From assembly GCF_004319545.1 (NCBI RefSeq), contig NZ_CP036313.1:817501-881500 (forward strand): 64,000 nt of DNA, in the 5' to 3' direction. Made by a program: the position numbers and the translations under genes. The notes below the pieces were generated by a model. The model did not search any database and was not told the DNA's origin. It saw only the letters and a list, made by a program, of their open reading frames with translations. This DNA is from Desulfobacter hydrogenophilus. Lineage in GTDB: Bacteria > Desulfobacterota > Desulfobacteria > Desulfobacterales > Desulfobacteraceae. Shown here in pieces: positions 18,713-28,173 of this stretch; within the stretch, counting starts at the first letter, position 1, and each line of letters starts with the position of its first letter.

Positions 18713-21004
18713 CTATTCAAGTCCAAATTTTTTCATTTTGGTAAACAGGGTCTTTCTGTGAATCCCCAGGGCAATCGCTGTCCTGGCTTTTTGCCACTGG
18801 TTCTCCTCCAGGGCGTTCAGGATGATCCCCTTTTCAAATTCCGCCACAATCCCATTCAAAGGCCCGCAAAAATCCGGAGATTTCCGGATAAAACAGACCC
18901 GTTCCGGTCCGTCTATCCTGGGATCAGACGAATTGCCCATAAAATCAATTTTCCCCAGGGTCATGTAACGGTGCAAAACGTTCTGAAGTTCCCGGACATT
19001 TCCAGGCCAGTCGTGCCGGAGAAAGGCCTCCATCATTTTGCCTCCCATGGAGGGAATCTGCCCCCCATCATCAAAGGCGGATAAAAAGTAGTCTACCAGC
19101 AATGGAATATCCTCCTTACGGTCCCGCAGGGCAGGTAGGCGGATGGGGATAATATGCACCCGGTAAAAGAAATCCTCCCGCATCAATCCTTTTTCCACCA
19201 GACGTTTAAGATTCTTGTTGGTGGCAGCCACAATTCTCAGATCAGGTTTAATCACCCGGTTACCGCCCACAGGGGTGTATCCCCCGCCTTCAATGGCCCG
19301 GAGCAGTTTGACCTGGAGATTAGTGCCGATATCCCCGATTTCATCCAGGAACAGAGTACCGCCGTCAGCCGTGCCAAGAATCCCTTCCTTGTCCTTTTCT
19401 GCGCCGGTGAACGCCCCCTTGCGGTAGCCGAAAAACTCACTTTCTATAATATTTTCACTGATAGCCCCACTGTTGACGGGCACAAACTGTTTTTCACAAC
19501 GGTTGCTCAAATTGTGAATCGCCCGGGCCACCAGTTCTTTTCCGGTTCCTGATTCGCCATAGATAATCACATGGGCGTTGCTTGCGGCGGCCCGACCCAC
19601 CAGTTCATACACCGTCTGCATGGCCCGGCTTTTGCCCACGATGTTTTCAAACCGGTAGCGCTCTTTCATGGCGGACCGAAGGACGATATTTTCATTTCTA
19701 AGCAGATCCGCATCTTCGCTGATCTTCTCCTCCCGGCGTTTTCTGTCGGTGATATCCATATGGATGGTCTGGGCTTTGACAATCCGTCCCCGGTTATCGT
19801 AGACCGGAGACTGGATGGACCAGTACCATTGACCGTCCCGGGGGCTTTTCAGTTCCCACCTGCGCGTCTTTCCCGAAAGAACCTCTTCAAGGTGACACCC
19901 GGGACAGGGGGCGTCCAAACCATGAACCACCTGATAACATTTTTCACCCACCCCGCTTCGGCCGGCTTTTTCCTGCAACGCGTTATTCATGAACTCAACC
20001 CGGTAATCCTTGGATGTCGTATAGATCAATCCCTCAAAGGTGCGAATAATATCACTGAGCCGGGCTTCGCTTTGCCGCAGGCGGTTCTGGGCAAGTTTTC
20101 TTTTTGTGATGTCCATAAACGACGCAATACTTTTACCGGTCCCGGGAATCACGCCCACCTTCATATCGATATACCGGATGTCCCCGGACTTGGCAAAAAT
20201 CCGGCACTCGTACTCGGAGGGGATGCCGGCAAGACCTTTTCGCCGACCGTAATGGTAATTTTGCATCATTTCATTATCGCCGGGCACCACAAACTGGGAC
20301 CACCGCATCCGGTTCTCGATTTCGTTACGCTCAAGCCCCACCAGGTCCATAAATTTGGCATTCACATAAAGAATCAGCATATCCGGATCAATGATGATGG
20401 TGCCGGTACCGGTATTTTCAAAAACGCTGTGGTACATCTCCTTTTCCCGGGTCAGCGCCAGGAACTGTTCTTCCACGCCCCTGGCCCTGTACAGCCGGTG
20501 CAGGGTTTTATCAAGATCTGCCGCAAGTTCTTCTAAAACCCCAATTTCCAGTGAATCAGGCACATACCCGTTAGGGGCATAAAAGACCTGGTACTTGACC
20601 CCTTTTTCGCAAGGGTCATTTATGGGAAAATAAAACGCCGTGATCGGGGTCCCGCTTTTCAGACCAAGACGTTTTTGCACGGGTTTGGGAAGATCCGTAT
20701 CCGTGACCCTCCCCGGGGTTTTTGTTTTTGGTTTTACACACGTTCCGGAAAAAAAAGCCAAATCGTTCACATCCAATCCGGATTCAGAATAGAGAGCAGA
20801 TTTAAAACAAACCGTATAATAAGGTGTTTGACTTTCCACCGCCCCGACAATGTCATCCAGAAGTCCGGAGGCCTCAGCAGCATACAACATGGCCCGGCGG
20901 CACAGACGGGAAAATGTGAACAACCACATCATATCCGCCGGGATCCGGTCTGTTTGCGTCAGTATCTCATGTCCGGCCTGATCCGGGTTTGGTTTTGTTT
21001 TCAT
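18713..21004 (-). CDS. PAS-containing sigma54-dependent transcriptional activator
   Basis: A 763-aa enhancer-binding protein. An N-terminal region of about 185 residues, possibly GAF-like, is followed by two PAS domains (about 195-310 and 320-440). The AAA+ domain has Walker A GESGTGKE, the sigma54-contacting loop GAFTGA, Walker B GGTLFLDEIGD and NVRELQN. A Fis-type helix-turn-helix is at the C-terminus (WQKARTAIALGIHRKTLFTKMKKFG). The second PAS contains CYQVVHGLDAPCPGC, a Cys-rich insert seen in some redox- or metal-sensing PAS domains. Start set at the ATG at 21004; an upstream in-frame TTG is less likely. It probably controls the adjacent acyl-CoA operon, possibly together with RNA polymerase sigma54. 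Confidence 0.9.
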   Translation of the reverse strand: MKTKPNPDQAGHEILTQTDRIPADMMWLFTFSRLCRRAMLYAAEASGLLDDIVGAVESQTPYYTVCFKSALYSESGLDVNDLAFFSGTCVKPKTKTPGRVTDTDLPKPVQKRLGLKSGTPITAFYFPINDPCEKGVKYQVFYAPNGYVPDSLEIGVLEELAADLDKTLHRLYRARGVEEQFLALTREKEMYHSVFENTGTGTIIIDPDMLILYVNAKFMDLVGLERNEIENRMRWSQFVVPGDNEMMQNYHYGRRKGLAGIPSEYECRIFAKSGDIRYIDMKVGVIPGTGKSIASFMDITKRKLAQNRLRQSEARLSDIIRTFEGLIYTTSKDYRVEFMNNALQEKAGRSGVGEKCYQVVHGLDAPCPGCHLEEVLSGKTRRWELKSPRDGQWYWSIQSPVYDNRGRIVKAQTIHMDITDRKRREEKISEDADLLRNENIVLRSAMKERYRFENIVGKSRAMQTVYELVGRAAASNAHVIIYGESGTGKELVARAIHNLSNRCEKQFVPVNSGAISENIIESEFFGYRKGAFTGAEKDKEGILGTADGGTLFLDEIGDIGTNLQVKLLRAIEGGGYTPVGGNRVIKPDLRIVAATNKNLKRLVEKGLMREDFFYRVHIIPIRLPALRDRKEDIPLLVDYFLSAFDDGGQIPSMGGKMMEAFLRHDWPGNVRELQNVLHRYMTLGKIDFMGNSSDPRIDGPERVCFIRKSPDFCGPLNGIVAEFEKGIILNALEENQWQKARTAIALGIHRKTLFTKMKKFGLE

Positions 21005-21269
21005 AGCGCACCTGCATGGATCACACGGTTTAAAATTCAGCAATGATCAGTCCATAAAAACAAGAACATAGTGAATATGAGTAGATGAGTCAAATTCAAA
21101 AAAACAGACAACAATTATAAAGTAGGCCGGTTCGCAATTGTGTGGTGGTCCACGAAGGATTTATTTGCCGGGCATGGAATTCCTGAATTCCGAACGTTTA
21201 CAAAACCGTCTATGGATGATATGAGTGATTTAGTCTAAATATAAACATTTTTTATCCGGGACGATCTCA
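21005..21269. other. Divergent intergenic region
   Basis: Between the activator and the FecR gene. It contains a GGAATTC-CT-GAATTCC palindrome at 21176-21191, which could be an operator. No gene or clear promoter hexamers were identified. Confidence 0.4.
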
Positions 21270-21764
21270 ATGCGAACTAAATTCTTAGGATTGTCAGTTC
21301 TGTATATTTTTCTTGTTTTTTTATTCCCTTTCTTTGTCTGTGCAGAAATGTCCTGTGAAAAAACCGTGACAGTCATCGTTGTGAAACAAGATAATTTGGT
21401 TAATATCTGCAAAACCTGGCTTGAAAATCCCCAGGCATGGAACGCTGTCGCCGAATTTAACCGTCTTGAAAATCCCCATCTGATCTATCCGGGCCAATGC
21501 TTGAAGATCCCGGCAAATCTACTCAAGGGTGTTCCCATGGACGGGACAATTACCTTTCTCAAAGGGCAGGTAACCTCAGCGCGTCCCGGGGCCTTGGACC
21601 GGGTATCCTTGAAAAAAGGAGATATCATCAACCAGGGATCGGAGATTGAAACCGGAAACGACAGTGTGGTGGAAATTACCTTTGAAGACGGCAGTTCTTT
21701 TTTCCTCAGACCCAACACCCGGGTTGGTATTCGCACCGCCCGGCAAAAAAAACCTATTATATGA
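21270..21764 (+). CDS. LysM-FecR protein, N-terminal part before a frameshift
   Basis: Residues 1-25 are a signal peptide ending FVCA. A LysM-like module follows at about 33-76 (from VKQDNLVNICKTWLENP to YPGQCLKIP), then the first half of a FecR domain (ITFLKGQVTSARPGA to FEDGSSFFLRPNTRVGI). The frame closes at a TGA just after a run of eight A residues at 21745-21752. Adding one A, or a -1 slip there, joins it seamlessly to the next frame, whose residues KKTYYMIRK and onward complete the FecR domain. The full product would be 555 aa. The gene may therefore be a sequencing-error split, a phase-variable gene or one using programmed frameshifting. It precedes a CHASE2 kinase, a common FecR neighbour. 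Confidence 0.85.
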   Translation: MRTKFLGLSVLYIFLVFLFPFFVCAEMSCEKTVTVIVVKQDNLVNICKTWLENPQAWNAVAEFNRLENPHLIYPGQCLKIPANLLKGVPMDGTITFLKGQVTSARPGALDRVSLKKGDIINQGSEIETGNDSVVEITFEDGSSFFLRPNTRVGIRTARQKKPII

Positions 21765-22936
21765 TCCGGAAACTCTTCGTGCCCGCCGGAAGAACCCTGA
21801 TGAAAATAAAAAAAGGCACGGGCCAGGACTCCCGGTTTGAAATTTATACACCTTCGTCTATTTCTGCTGCCCGGGGAACCCGGTTCAGGGTTTCCGTTGA
21901 CGGGGAAGACGTTACCCGGACCGAGGTTCTGGATGGGGTGGTTGGGGTAACTGGCCGTGGAAAAGAGGTGGTCCTGGACCCGGGAGAGGGCACATGGGTC
22001 AAACGAGGAAGGAGCCCTGTGGCACCTGAAACCTTGCTGTTGCCGCCTGCTTTGAAAGCGTTGGCCCCCCTTTACCAGCGCCTGCCGGTTCAATTCGACC
22101 TGGACCCGGTTGAAAAGGCCGTGTCCTGCCGGGTCATTTTGGCAAAGGATCCGGATATGAAAGATGTCGTAAAAGAGGATGTTGTAAAACGGGGGGATCC
22201 GGTTCCCCAGGCCATGTTGTTAGACAGCAGGTATTATTGCCAAGTCCTGAGCATTAACGCGGCCGGCCTTGAAGGGATTCCTTCCCGGGCCGTACCTTTT
22301 GAAGTCAGGATCAACCCGTTGCCGCCTTTTATTCAACGGCCCCTGGACGGTAGTGAAGTAAAAACGGATTCTGTTGAACTGGAGTGGTTAAAAGTCGGTG
22401 ACGCGGCGTCATACCAGGTTCAGGTATCCCGGCAGCCCGATTTTAAGGATTTTTACAAACGGGTTGACGGCATAAAATCAAATGGCCAGTCCATTGATCT
22501 GGACGGCTACGGAGATTATTATTTCAGGGTCCGGTCCATTGCCGGGGACGGGTTTGAGGGGCTTTGGTCCGATAGGGTACACTTTTCTTTTGTTGCGCCT
22601 CCAAAATCACCTTCCGCAGAGGCGCCCACAATGGATGAGGACTCTATTTCACTCCGCTGGCAGGACCTTGGCCCGGGCATGAGCTATCAGTTTCAAATGG
22701 CAAAAGACCCCGTTTTCACACAACTTCTTATTGATAAAAACACGAAACAAGCTAACATCACCTTTGACAAACCTGAAGACGGCGGAACCTATTTTGTACG
22801 GATCAAAGCCATTGATGCGGAAGGCTATGAAGGTGAATTTTCCCCTGCTCAGACCTTTGAAATTGAAAAGTTTCCATATATAGAAGCAGGGGTCATTGCC
22901 ACATGGCTGCTGGGGGCATTGTTAATTATTTTATAG
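21761..22936 (+). CDS. LysM-FecR protein, C-terminal part after the frameshift
   Basis: This continues the preceding gene in the -1 frame. It begins with the second half of the FecR domain (SRFEIYTPSSISAARGTRFRVS, TEVLDGVVGVTG). Two fibronectin type III-like repeats follow at about 185-275 and 285-370, each ending in a YYFRVRSI or YFVRIKAI strand, and then a single C-terminal hydrophobic helix. It has no signal peptide of its own. Its first ATG overlaps the upstream stop as ATGA, so independent translation is possible but would give a half domain. A cell-envelope protein anchored at the C-terminus is likely. The hybrid kinase gene starts 21 bp downstream. Confidence 0.8.
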   Translation: MIRKLFVPAGRTLMKIKKGTGQDSRFEIYTPSSISAARGTRFRVSVDGEDVTRTEVLDGVVGVTGRGKEVVLDPGEGTWVKRGRSPVAPETLLLPPALKALAPLYQRLPVQFDLDPVEKAVSCRVILAKDPDMKDVVKEDVVKRGDPVPQAMLLDSRYYCQVLSINAAGLEGIPSRAVPFEVRINPLPPFIQRPLDGSEVKTDSVELEWLKVGDAASYQVQVSRQPDFKDFYKRVDGIKSNGQSIDLDGYGDYYFRVRSIAGDGFEGLWSDRVHFSFVAPPKSPSAEAPTMDEDSISLRWQDLGPGMSYQFQMAKDPVFTQLLIDKNTKQANITFDKPEDGGTYFVRIKAIDAEGYEGEFSPAQTFEIEKFPYIEAGVIATWLLGALLIIL

Positions 22937-22957
22937 CGCTTGAGCCGGGGTAAGTAA

Positions 22958-25564
22958 ATGGTTAGACCAGATTCACTGGCTCCCGGAATCGTTTTAACCG
23001 GGAAAAAACATCACCTCCGTTACCTGCTCATGGGATTGGTCTGTCTTTTGGTGGTCGGTCTGGTGGATACCATGGGCTTTTTTAGGGGCATGGATTTTTA
23101 TGCCTATGATCTTTTTTTCAGACTCAGGGGCACCCAGACCACGACGGAAGATATTCTCATCGTGGCCATTGACGAAAAAACCCTTGGGAAACTGGGGCCG
23201 TGGCCCATTCCCCGGCGCCATTATGCCCACTTTCTGGATCAAACGGATCGGGCATCAGGGATTCTTGGGGATATTATTCTGGCGGAACCCGCTGCAGGTG
23301 ACTCACTTTTGGAAAAGGCCATGGCCCGGTTTCCCAGGCTTGTACTGCCGGCTTATGTGGACAGCGGCTGCCATCTTATTTTACCTGCCCCGTCCATGGG
23401 CAACCCGGCTCTGGGCCATGTCCATACCGAGCCTGGCATGGACGGTGTGGTTCGTGATATTTTTCATACCCTTTTTCTTGACGGTAAAAGACTGCCGTCT
23501 ATCTCGTCAGCCCTGATTGACATCATATCCGGAAACCCCAGGGTCAGGGCCGATCAGTTTCGAACTAACGGTGGTGATTGTCTTGGGAGCATCATCCAGG
23601 AGGACGGCAGGGGCATCAATTATTACGGTTCTGCTGGAATCTTTCCACGCCTTTCGTTTTCCGACATATTGGAAAACAAATATCCCCCCGCCTTTTTTGA
23701 GGGCAAAATCCTGGTTCTGGGGGTTACTGCTGCTGGAATCGACCAGAACCATTTAACCAGTTTTACCCAAAATCGTGACCGGATGCCCGGGGTGGAGATT
23801 CAAGCCACAGTGCTGAATAATCTTCTGGATGGTTCCCATATCCGTACCATATGCATGGGGGGTAAATGGACAGGTATTGTCCTGGTTTTTATACTCAGCG
23901 CCCTGGGGTTTAGTCGTCTGGGATCTGTCAGGGCTCTGGCAGGCTGGACGGTGTTTTTAATCGTTTTTACCATCATGGACTTTTTGCTGCTCAACTGGTT
24001 TCATTTCTGGATGCCGCCTGTCGCATTTTGGGTGGTGTTAACCATTGCCCTGGTTTCAGCCCATGTTCTCAAGCTGGAAACCATGGGGCAAAAGCTTTTC
24101 CAGGCCCAAAAAGATTGGGAAACCTCATTTGATTCCATTACCGATGCCATCATCATTTTGGATAGGGCTGGACACCCTGTTTTGATTAACAGGTCGGCAG
24201 AGAACGGGGCTGCTAAGGCCATAGAAAGGTATATGAAAGACAAAGACCGCTCTTTTTTAGGAGATATACCGGTCCAGATTTATGCCAAGGACCTGAACCG
24301 GCATTTTGAAGTTCAGGCGTTTCCCCGTCTGGATGAAAACAATCTATCTGCCGGATCGGTCCTTGTGGTCCGGGACATTACGGAAAGCACCCATTTAAAA
24401 CAAGAACAGGTCATGCTTCAGTCACAGCTTATTCAGTCCCAAAAAATGGAGGCCATCGGAACCCTGGCAGGTGGAATTGCCCATGATTTCAATAATATAC
24501 TTTCTGCAATCATGGGGTACACCCAGCTTGCAGCGGCATTAATTCCAGAAGAAAAAAAGGTACAGAAAAAACTGCAAGAGGTCCTCAAGGCATGCAGCAG
24601 AGCCGCAAATCTGGTCACCCAGATCCTGGGCTTCAGTCGCCGGACTGATCAGAAGCGTCTTTCCTTTATGGTTCGGCCGATTGTCAAAGAGATATTGCAG
24701 CTTTTAAAGGCGACGTTGCCGCCTACCATTGAGATGAAAGCTGATGTGACCGGAGCGGAAAGGGTTACAGGAGATCCCGGGCAGATTTACCAGGTGATTT
24801 TAAACCTGTGCACCAATGCCTACCAGGCCATGGGCGAAGGACCGGGGCAGATCAAAATCATTGTGGAAAGCATAGATGTCGATTCCAAAAAATTGGGTCC
24901 GCACCTTGAACTTGCACCTGGAAAATATGTAAAAATAAGCGTAGCTGATACAGGCTCCGGCATCCCTGAGGATATTAAAAGCAGGGTATTTGAGCCATAC
25001 TTTACGACTAAGGCGAAACATACCGGCACAGGCCTTGGGCTTGCCACAACCCACGGCATCGTAAAAAGACATGGGGGCAGCATCAGGTTTGAATCCCGGA
25101 AAAACGAGGGTACCTGCTTTCATGTCTACCTGCCCCAGGCAAAAAAAAAGGAGGCGGGGCAGCCCCACATGCCGGATGCGAAGGGAAAAAAGGCCCACGG
25201 CCGCCTCCTCCTGGTGGACGACCGCCAGGAACTTCTGGACACTGGCCGCAAACTCCTGGAAAACCAGGGGTATGAGGTTGAGGTAAAAAAATGCCCTGAA
25301 CAGGCCCTGGACAGATTCCGGTCGACGCCCGACATGTTTGACGCGGTGATCACCGACCTTCATATGAAAAAGATGACCGGCATCACCCTGGCGAAAAAAC
25401 TATTGTCAGTGCGGCAAGACATCCCCATTATCCTCTGTACAGGATATCATGACGGTTTTACCCGGGAACATGCCATGGCCGCAGGGGTAAGCGCCGTTGT
25501 GAAGAAACCTTTTTCCATCCAGGAGCTGTCAGGAACCATACAGACGGCGATGGAGAAAAAATAA
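22958..25564 (+). CDS. CHASE2-PAS hybrid histidine kinase with receiver domain
   Basis: An 868-aa membrane sensor. TM1 at about 23-45 is followed by an extracytoplasmic CHASE2 domain to about residue 290 and three TM helices to about 375. A PAS-like domain (about 385-480) precedes a HisKA domain with H509 in GGIAHDFNNIL. An HATPase follows with NLCTNAY and GTGLGLATTHGIVKRHGG. A C-terminal receiver domain starts at about 745 with acceptor D800 in VITDLHMKKMTG and conserved K in VVKKPFS. It lacks a separate output domain. It follows the FecR gene by 21 bp; FecR and CHASE2 proteins are frequently linked, and the FecR protein may be its periplasmic partner. The target is not evident. Confidence 0.93.
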   Translation: MVRPDSLAPGIVLTGKKHHLRYLLMGLVCLLVVGLVDTMGFFRGMDFYAYDLFFRLRGTQTTTEDILIVAIDEKTLGKLGPWPIPRRHYAHFLDQTDRASGILGDIILAEPAAGDSLLEKAMARFPRLVLPAYVDSGCHLILPAPSMGNPALGHVHTEPGMDGVVRDIFHTLFLDGKRLPSISSALIDIISGNPRVRADQFRTNGGDCLGSIIQEDGRGINYYGSAGIFPRLSFSDILENKYPPAFFEGKILVLGVTAAGIDQNHLTSFTQNRDRMPGVEIQATVLNNLLDGSHIRTICMGGKWTGIVLVFILSALGFSRLGSVRALAGWTVFLIVFTIMDFLLLNWFHFWMPPVAFWVVLTIALVSAHVLKLETMGQKLFQAQKDWETSFDSITDAIIILDRAGHPVLINRSAENGAAKAIERYMKDKDRSFLGDIPVQIYAKDLNRHFEVQAFPRLDENNLSAGSVLVVRDITESTHLKQEQVMLQSQLIQSQKMEAIGTLAGGIAHDFNNILSAIMGYTQLAAALIPEEKKVQKKLQEVLKACSRAANLVTQILGFSRRTDQKRLSFMVRPIVKEILQLLKATLPPTIEMKADVTGAERVTGDPGQIYQVILNLCTNAYQAMGEGPGQIKIIVESIDVDSKKLGPHLELAPGKYVKISVADTGSGIPEDIKSRVFEPYFTTKAKHTGTGLGLATTHGIVKRHGGSIRFESRKNEGTCFHVYLPQAKKKEAGQPHMPDAKGKKAHGRLLLVDDRQELLDTGRKLLENQGYEVEVKKCPEQALDRFRSTPDMFDAVITDLHMKKMTGITLAKKLLSVRQDIPIILCTGYHDGFTREHAMAAGVSAVVKKPFSIQELSGTIQTAMEKK

Positions 25565-25577
25565 TCAACCATAATAT

Positions 25578-27281
25578 CTATTCCAAAAGCCAGGATTCGT
25601 GATTGTAGTAGGAGAGCAGCACAGGAAAAAGAAGGGTGTTGATTTCCGTGTGACGGCTTTGATGCATGTCTTTGCCGAATACAAGTTCGCCTCTGAACAC
25701 CTCTGGGGTTAGAAACCGGGTGGGAACAGTAAATTCAAGTTCTGCAATTCGTTGTTTCCCAAGGCTTTTATTCCAATCTTCCCGGGTACATAGAAACCAG
25801 CCCCAATCCCCAAACGAGGGTACATTTTCATGGTATGGCAGGATAAAAAATCCGGCAGCAGTCAATGTCCGGCCAATGCAAAGATAGCTTTCCCTGGCAA
25901 GGTACGGGGAGGTGGACTGGACCGATGCGATGCCGTTTTTTGCCAGCCGGTGCCTGACTTTCAGATAAAATTCCTTTGAGTAGAGCTTGGTCAATTCCGG
26001 TGTGGACGGATCCGGCATGTCCACGATAATGACATCCCACACCCCCGTCACTTGTTCCAGAAATTTGTCTGCATCCAGGTTCATGACCCGAACCTCGGCC
26101 ACGTGCCGTGTCTCGGCCGGTTTTCTTTTCCTGTCAGACGACGCTTGGTATATCTGACGAAAATCTCCCGGTGAAATCCCAGAACCTGTCAGAATGGTCG
26201 TCCGGGCGTTATCAAACGCATGATCATTGAGCCGGGACAACAGCGGATGGGTGGCGGCAAGCGTTGTCATGGCCGGGTCCAGGTCCACCAGGGTAATCCG
26301 GTCAACATCCGGGTATTTTAACACTTCCCTTAACGCGCAGCCGTCACCGCCCCCAAGAATGAGTACCCGGCGGCGGTCCTGGGCCAGGGCCATGGCCGGA
26401 TGCACCAGGGACTCATGGTATCGCGCCTCATCCGTACTGCATAACTGCAGGTTTCCGTTTAAAAAGAGCCGGACTTCGTCCAGGGGTTTGAAATGCGTAA
26501 TAACGATGTGCTGGTACTGGCTGGTTTTAGAATAAACGATGGGGTCATCATACAGGGACTGTTCGTTGGTAATCTGCCACTTACGGTTGTTCATATACCC
26601 GAAAATCACGGCGACACAGGTGGCAGCCATGATCACAAGCAATGGGAGATTGCCCCGGATGATTTGCTTGCGGGTGAAATAAATAAAGGTAATCAGGGCA
26701 AGAAAAAAATTCATACCGGCGGTTAAAAAAGCCGCTTCCGTAATCGGAAAAAAACGCAGCAGGATGAACACATAGACCAGGGCCCCGGCCAAAGATCCAA
26801 TATAGTCGGCGGACAGGATATTGCCTAGGTTAGTGGACAACTCCTTTGAAAAATCGTTGTTGATCCGTATGATCACCGGAATTTCAAGGCCGATGAGAAT
26901 GCCGATCACGGATACAAAAAAATAGAGTACTATGCTGTAGTGGCTGGTATATCCGTAGGACAGATAGGTCAGGGTGGGTGAATACCCCCCGGCAAGGGCC
27001 AGGGCAATTTCAATGCCGATAAAGGCATGCACCAGGCGTTCCTTGGAAATTCCGGCCTGAATCAGGCTGCCGAATCCCATCCAGAACATCATCAAGCCGA
27101 TGACCATGGCCCACTGTTCAAAGGCATTTCCCAAAATCATGGAGGCAAGGCTTGCCTGGATGTACTCAAGGATGATACCGCAGGCCCCGGATGCGAACAT
27201 GCACAGGCACAGCAGGGTTGAGGCTGTGTTGAGCCGGGAGCGACCGGATTCCCGGGCGCTCCCCGATGAATCAGATGGCAT
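25578..27281 (-). CDS. Membrane-bound spermidine synthase-like aminopropyltransferase
   Basis: A 567-aa protein with an N-terminal membrane half of about seven helices (residues 20-225) and a C-terminal SAM-dependent methyltransferase-fold domain of the spermidine synthase family. The latter has LILGGGDGCALREVL, ITLVDLDPAM and VIIVDMPDPSTPELTKLYS, which correspond to the cofactor- and polyamine-binding sites including the catalytic Asp region. It probably transfers an aminopropyl group to an amine, but membrane forms of the family are little characterised. Start set at the ATG at 27281, which overlaps the DUF350 gene by 11 bp, so translation is probably coupled. Last gene of the six-gene operon. 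Confidence 0.88.
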   Translation of the reverse strand: MPSDSSGSARESGRSRLNTASTLLCLCMFASGACGIILEYIQASLASMILGNAFEQWAMVIGLMMFWMGFGSLIQAGISKERLVHAFIGIEIALALAGGYSPTLTYLSYGYTSHYSIVLYFFVSVIGILIGLEIPVIIRINNDFSKELSTNLGNILSADYIGSLAGALVYVFILLRFFPITEAAFLTAGMNFFLALITFIYFTRKQIIRGNLPLLVIMAATCVAVIFGYMNNRKWQITNEQSLYDDPIVYSKTSQYQHIVITHFKPLDEVRLFLNGNLQLCSTDEARYHESLVHPAMALAQDRRRVLILGGGDGCALREVLKYPDVDRITLVDLDPAMTTLAATHPLLSRLNDHAFDNARTTILTGSGISPGDFRQIYQASSDRKRKPAETRHVAEVRVMNLDADKFLEQVTGVWDVIIVDMPDPSTPELTKLYSKEFYLKVRHRLAKNGIASVQSTSPYLARESYLCIGRTLTAAGFFILPYHENVPSFGDWGWFLCTREDWNKSLGKQRIAELEFTVPTRFLTPEVFRGELVFGKDMHQSRHTEINTLLFPVLLSYYNHESWLLE

Positions 27282-28161
27282 GGGCAATGATCAGGGCCAC
27301 GGCAATGATGGTCGCCTGGACCAACACCATGGCAGCAACATTTTTGTCCTCTTTGATCTCAGTTGCAATGTTTGTGGTTGGCAGTAGAAACCGATCCACA
27401 AGAGCATTGAATCCAATGAGCAGAATCATACCGAATAGCGTATAAACAAAAAAGCCGACAATATCATTTACCCAACCGGTAAACGGACCGGAAAGACTGG
27501 CTTTCAGAATAATACCCAGGGCGATGAGAATACCGGCCAGAGCAATGCCTGCGGCCGGATTATTCTGCTTGATTTCATCCCGGAGATTAAAGGGGGTGAT
27601 CATTTCATACACCAGGCCAAACCCCAGGAGCACAAACTGGCCCAGAACAAAAAAGAGCAGTGCAGATCCCAGGGACTGGACAAAACTGCCCCCGCTGCCG
27701 GACATGCTGCCGTTGAGAATAAAGCCGGTGGCAATGTACATGCCGGCCTCCACCGTGCCAAGGGCAGTATTGCCCGTAACGGTTCGCCCGTCTCCAAGGA
27801 TAAATACTTTGACACACTCCCGGTCGTTGTTCATATTGCCCATCATGACAAAATCGTTGATGAACCGGGAAAAGAAAAGACACCCTGTAATGAGGACACC
27901 GTCAACCAAAAGATATAGCATATCGGTCCGGAACCCTGCAGATTCCCCGGACAACGCTCCGATCATACCGATGGCAATGCCAAGGTAAAGCCCTGCCCGC
28001 CTTAACCCCACGGCCAGATTGCCGTCGTCAATATGGCGGTCGTCATCAAAATTCTTGGTCCGCCAGTCATCCAGCTTTTTGGCCAGAAAAATGAATAAAA
28101 TGCTCACCAGGGCATAGCATAAACCCTGCCCCATACTGTTTAAGGTTGCTGTATAATCCAT
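27271..28161 (-). CDS. DUF350 family membrane protein
   Basis: A 296-aa protein with about eight hydrophobic segments arranged as two similar halves, each ending in a GRT/GF-rich stretch, matching the duplicated DUF350 (YjfL-like) architecture. No enzymatic residues are known for the family. DUF350 genes recur next to polyamine-related enzymes (spermidine synthase-like or glutathionylspermidine synthase-like) and PspA or TelA genes, and this operon has that pattern. AAGGAG precedes the ATG by 8 bp. It overlaps the aminopropyltransferase gene downstream and is 12 bp after the lipoprotein gene. The function is unknown; membrane stress is a reasonable guess. Confidence 0.85.
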   Translation of the reverse strand: MDYTATLNSMGQGLCYALVSILFIFLAKKLDDWRTKNFDDDRHIDDGNLAVGLRRAGLYLGIAIGMIGALSGESAGFRTDMLYLLVDGVLITGCLFFSRFINDFVMMGNMNNDRECVKVFILGDGRTVTGNTALGTVEAGMYIATGFILNGSMSGSGGSFVQSLGSALLFFVLGQFVLLGFGLVYEMITPFNLRDEIKQNNPAAGIALAGILIALGIILKASLSGPFTGWVNDIVGFFVYTLFGMILLIGFNALVDRFLLPTTNIATEIKEDKNVAAMVLVQATIIAVALIIAHAI

Positions 28162-28173
28162 AAATTATTCTCC

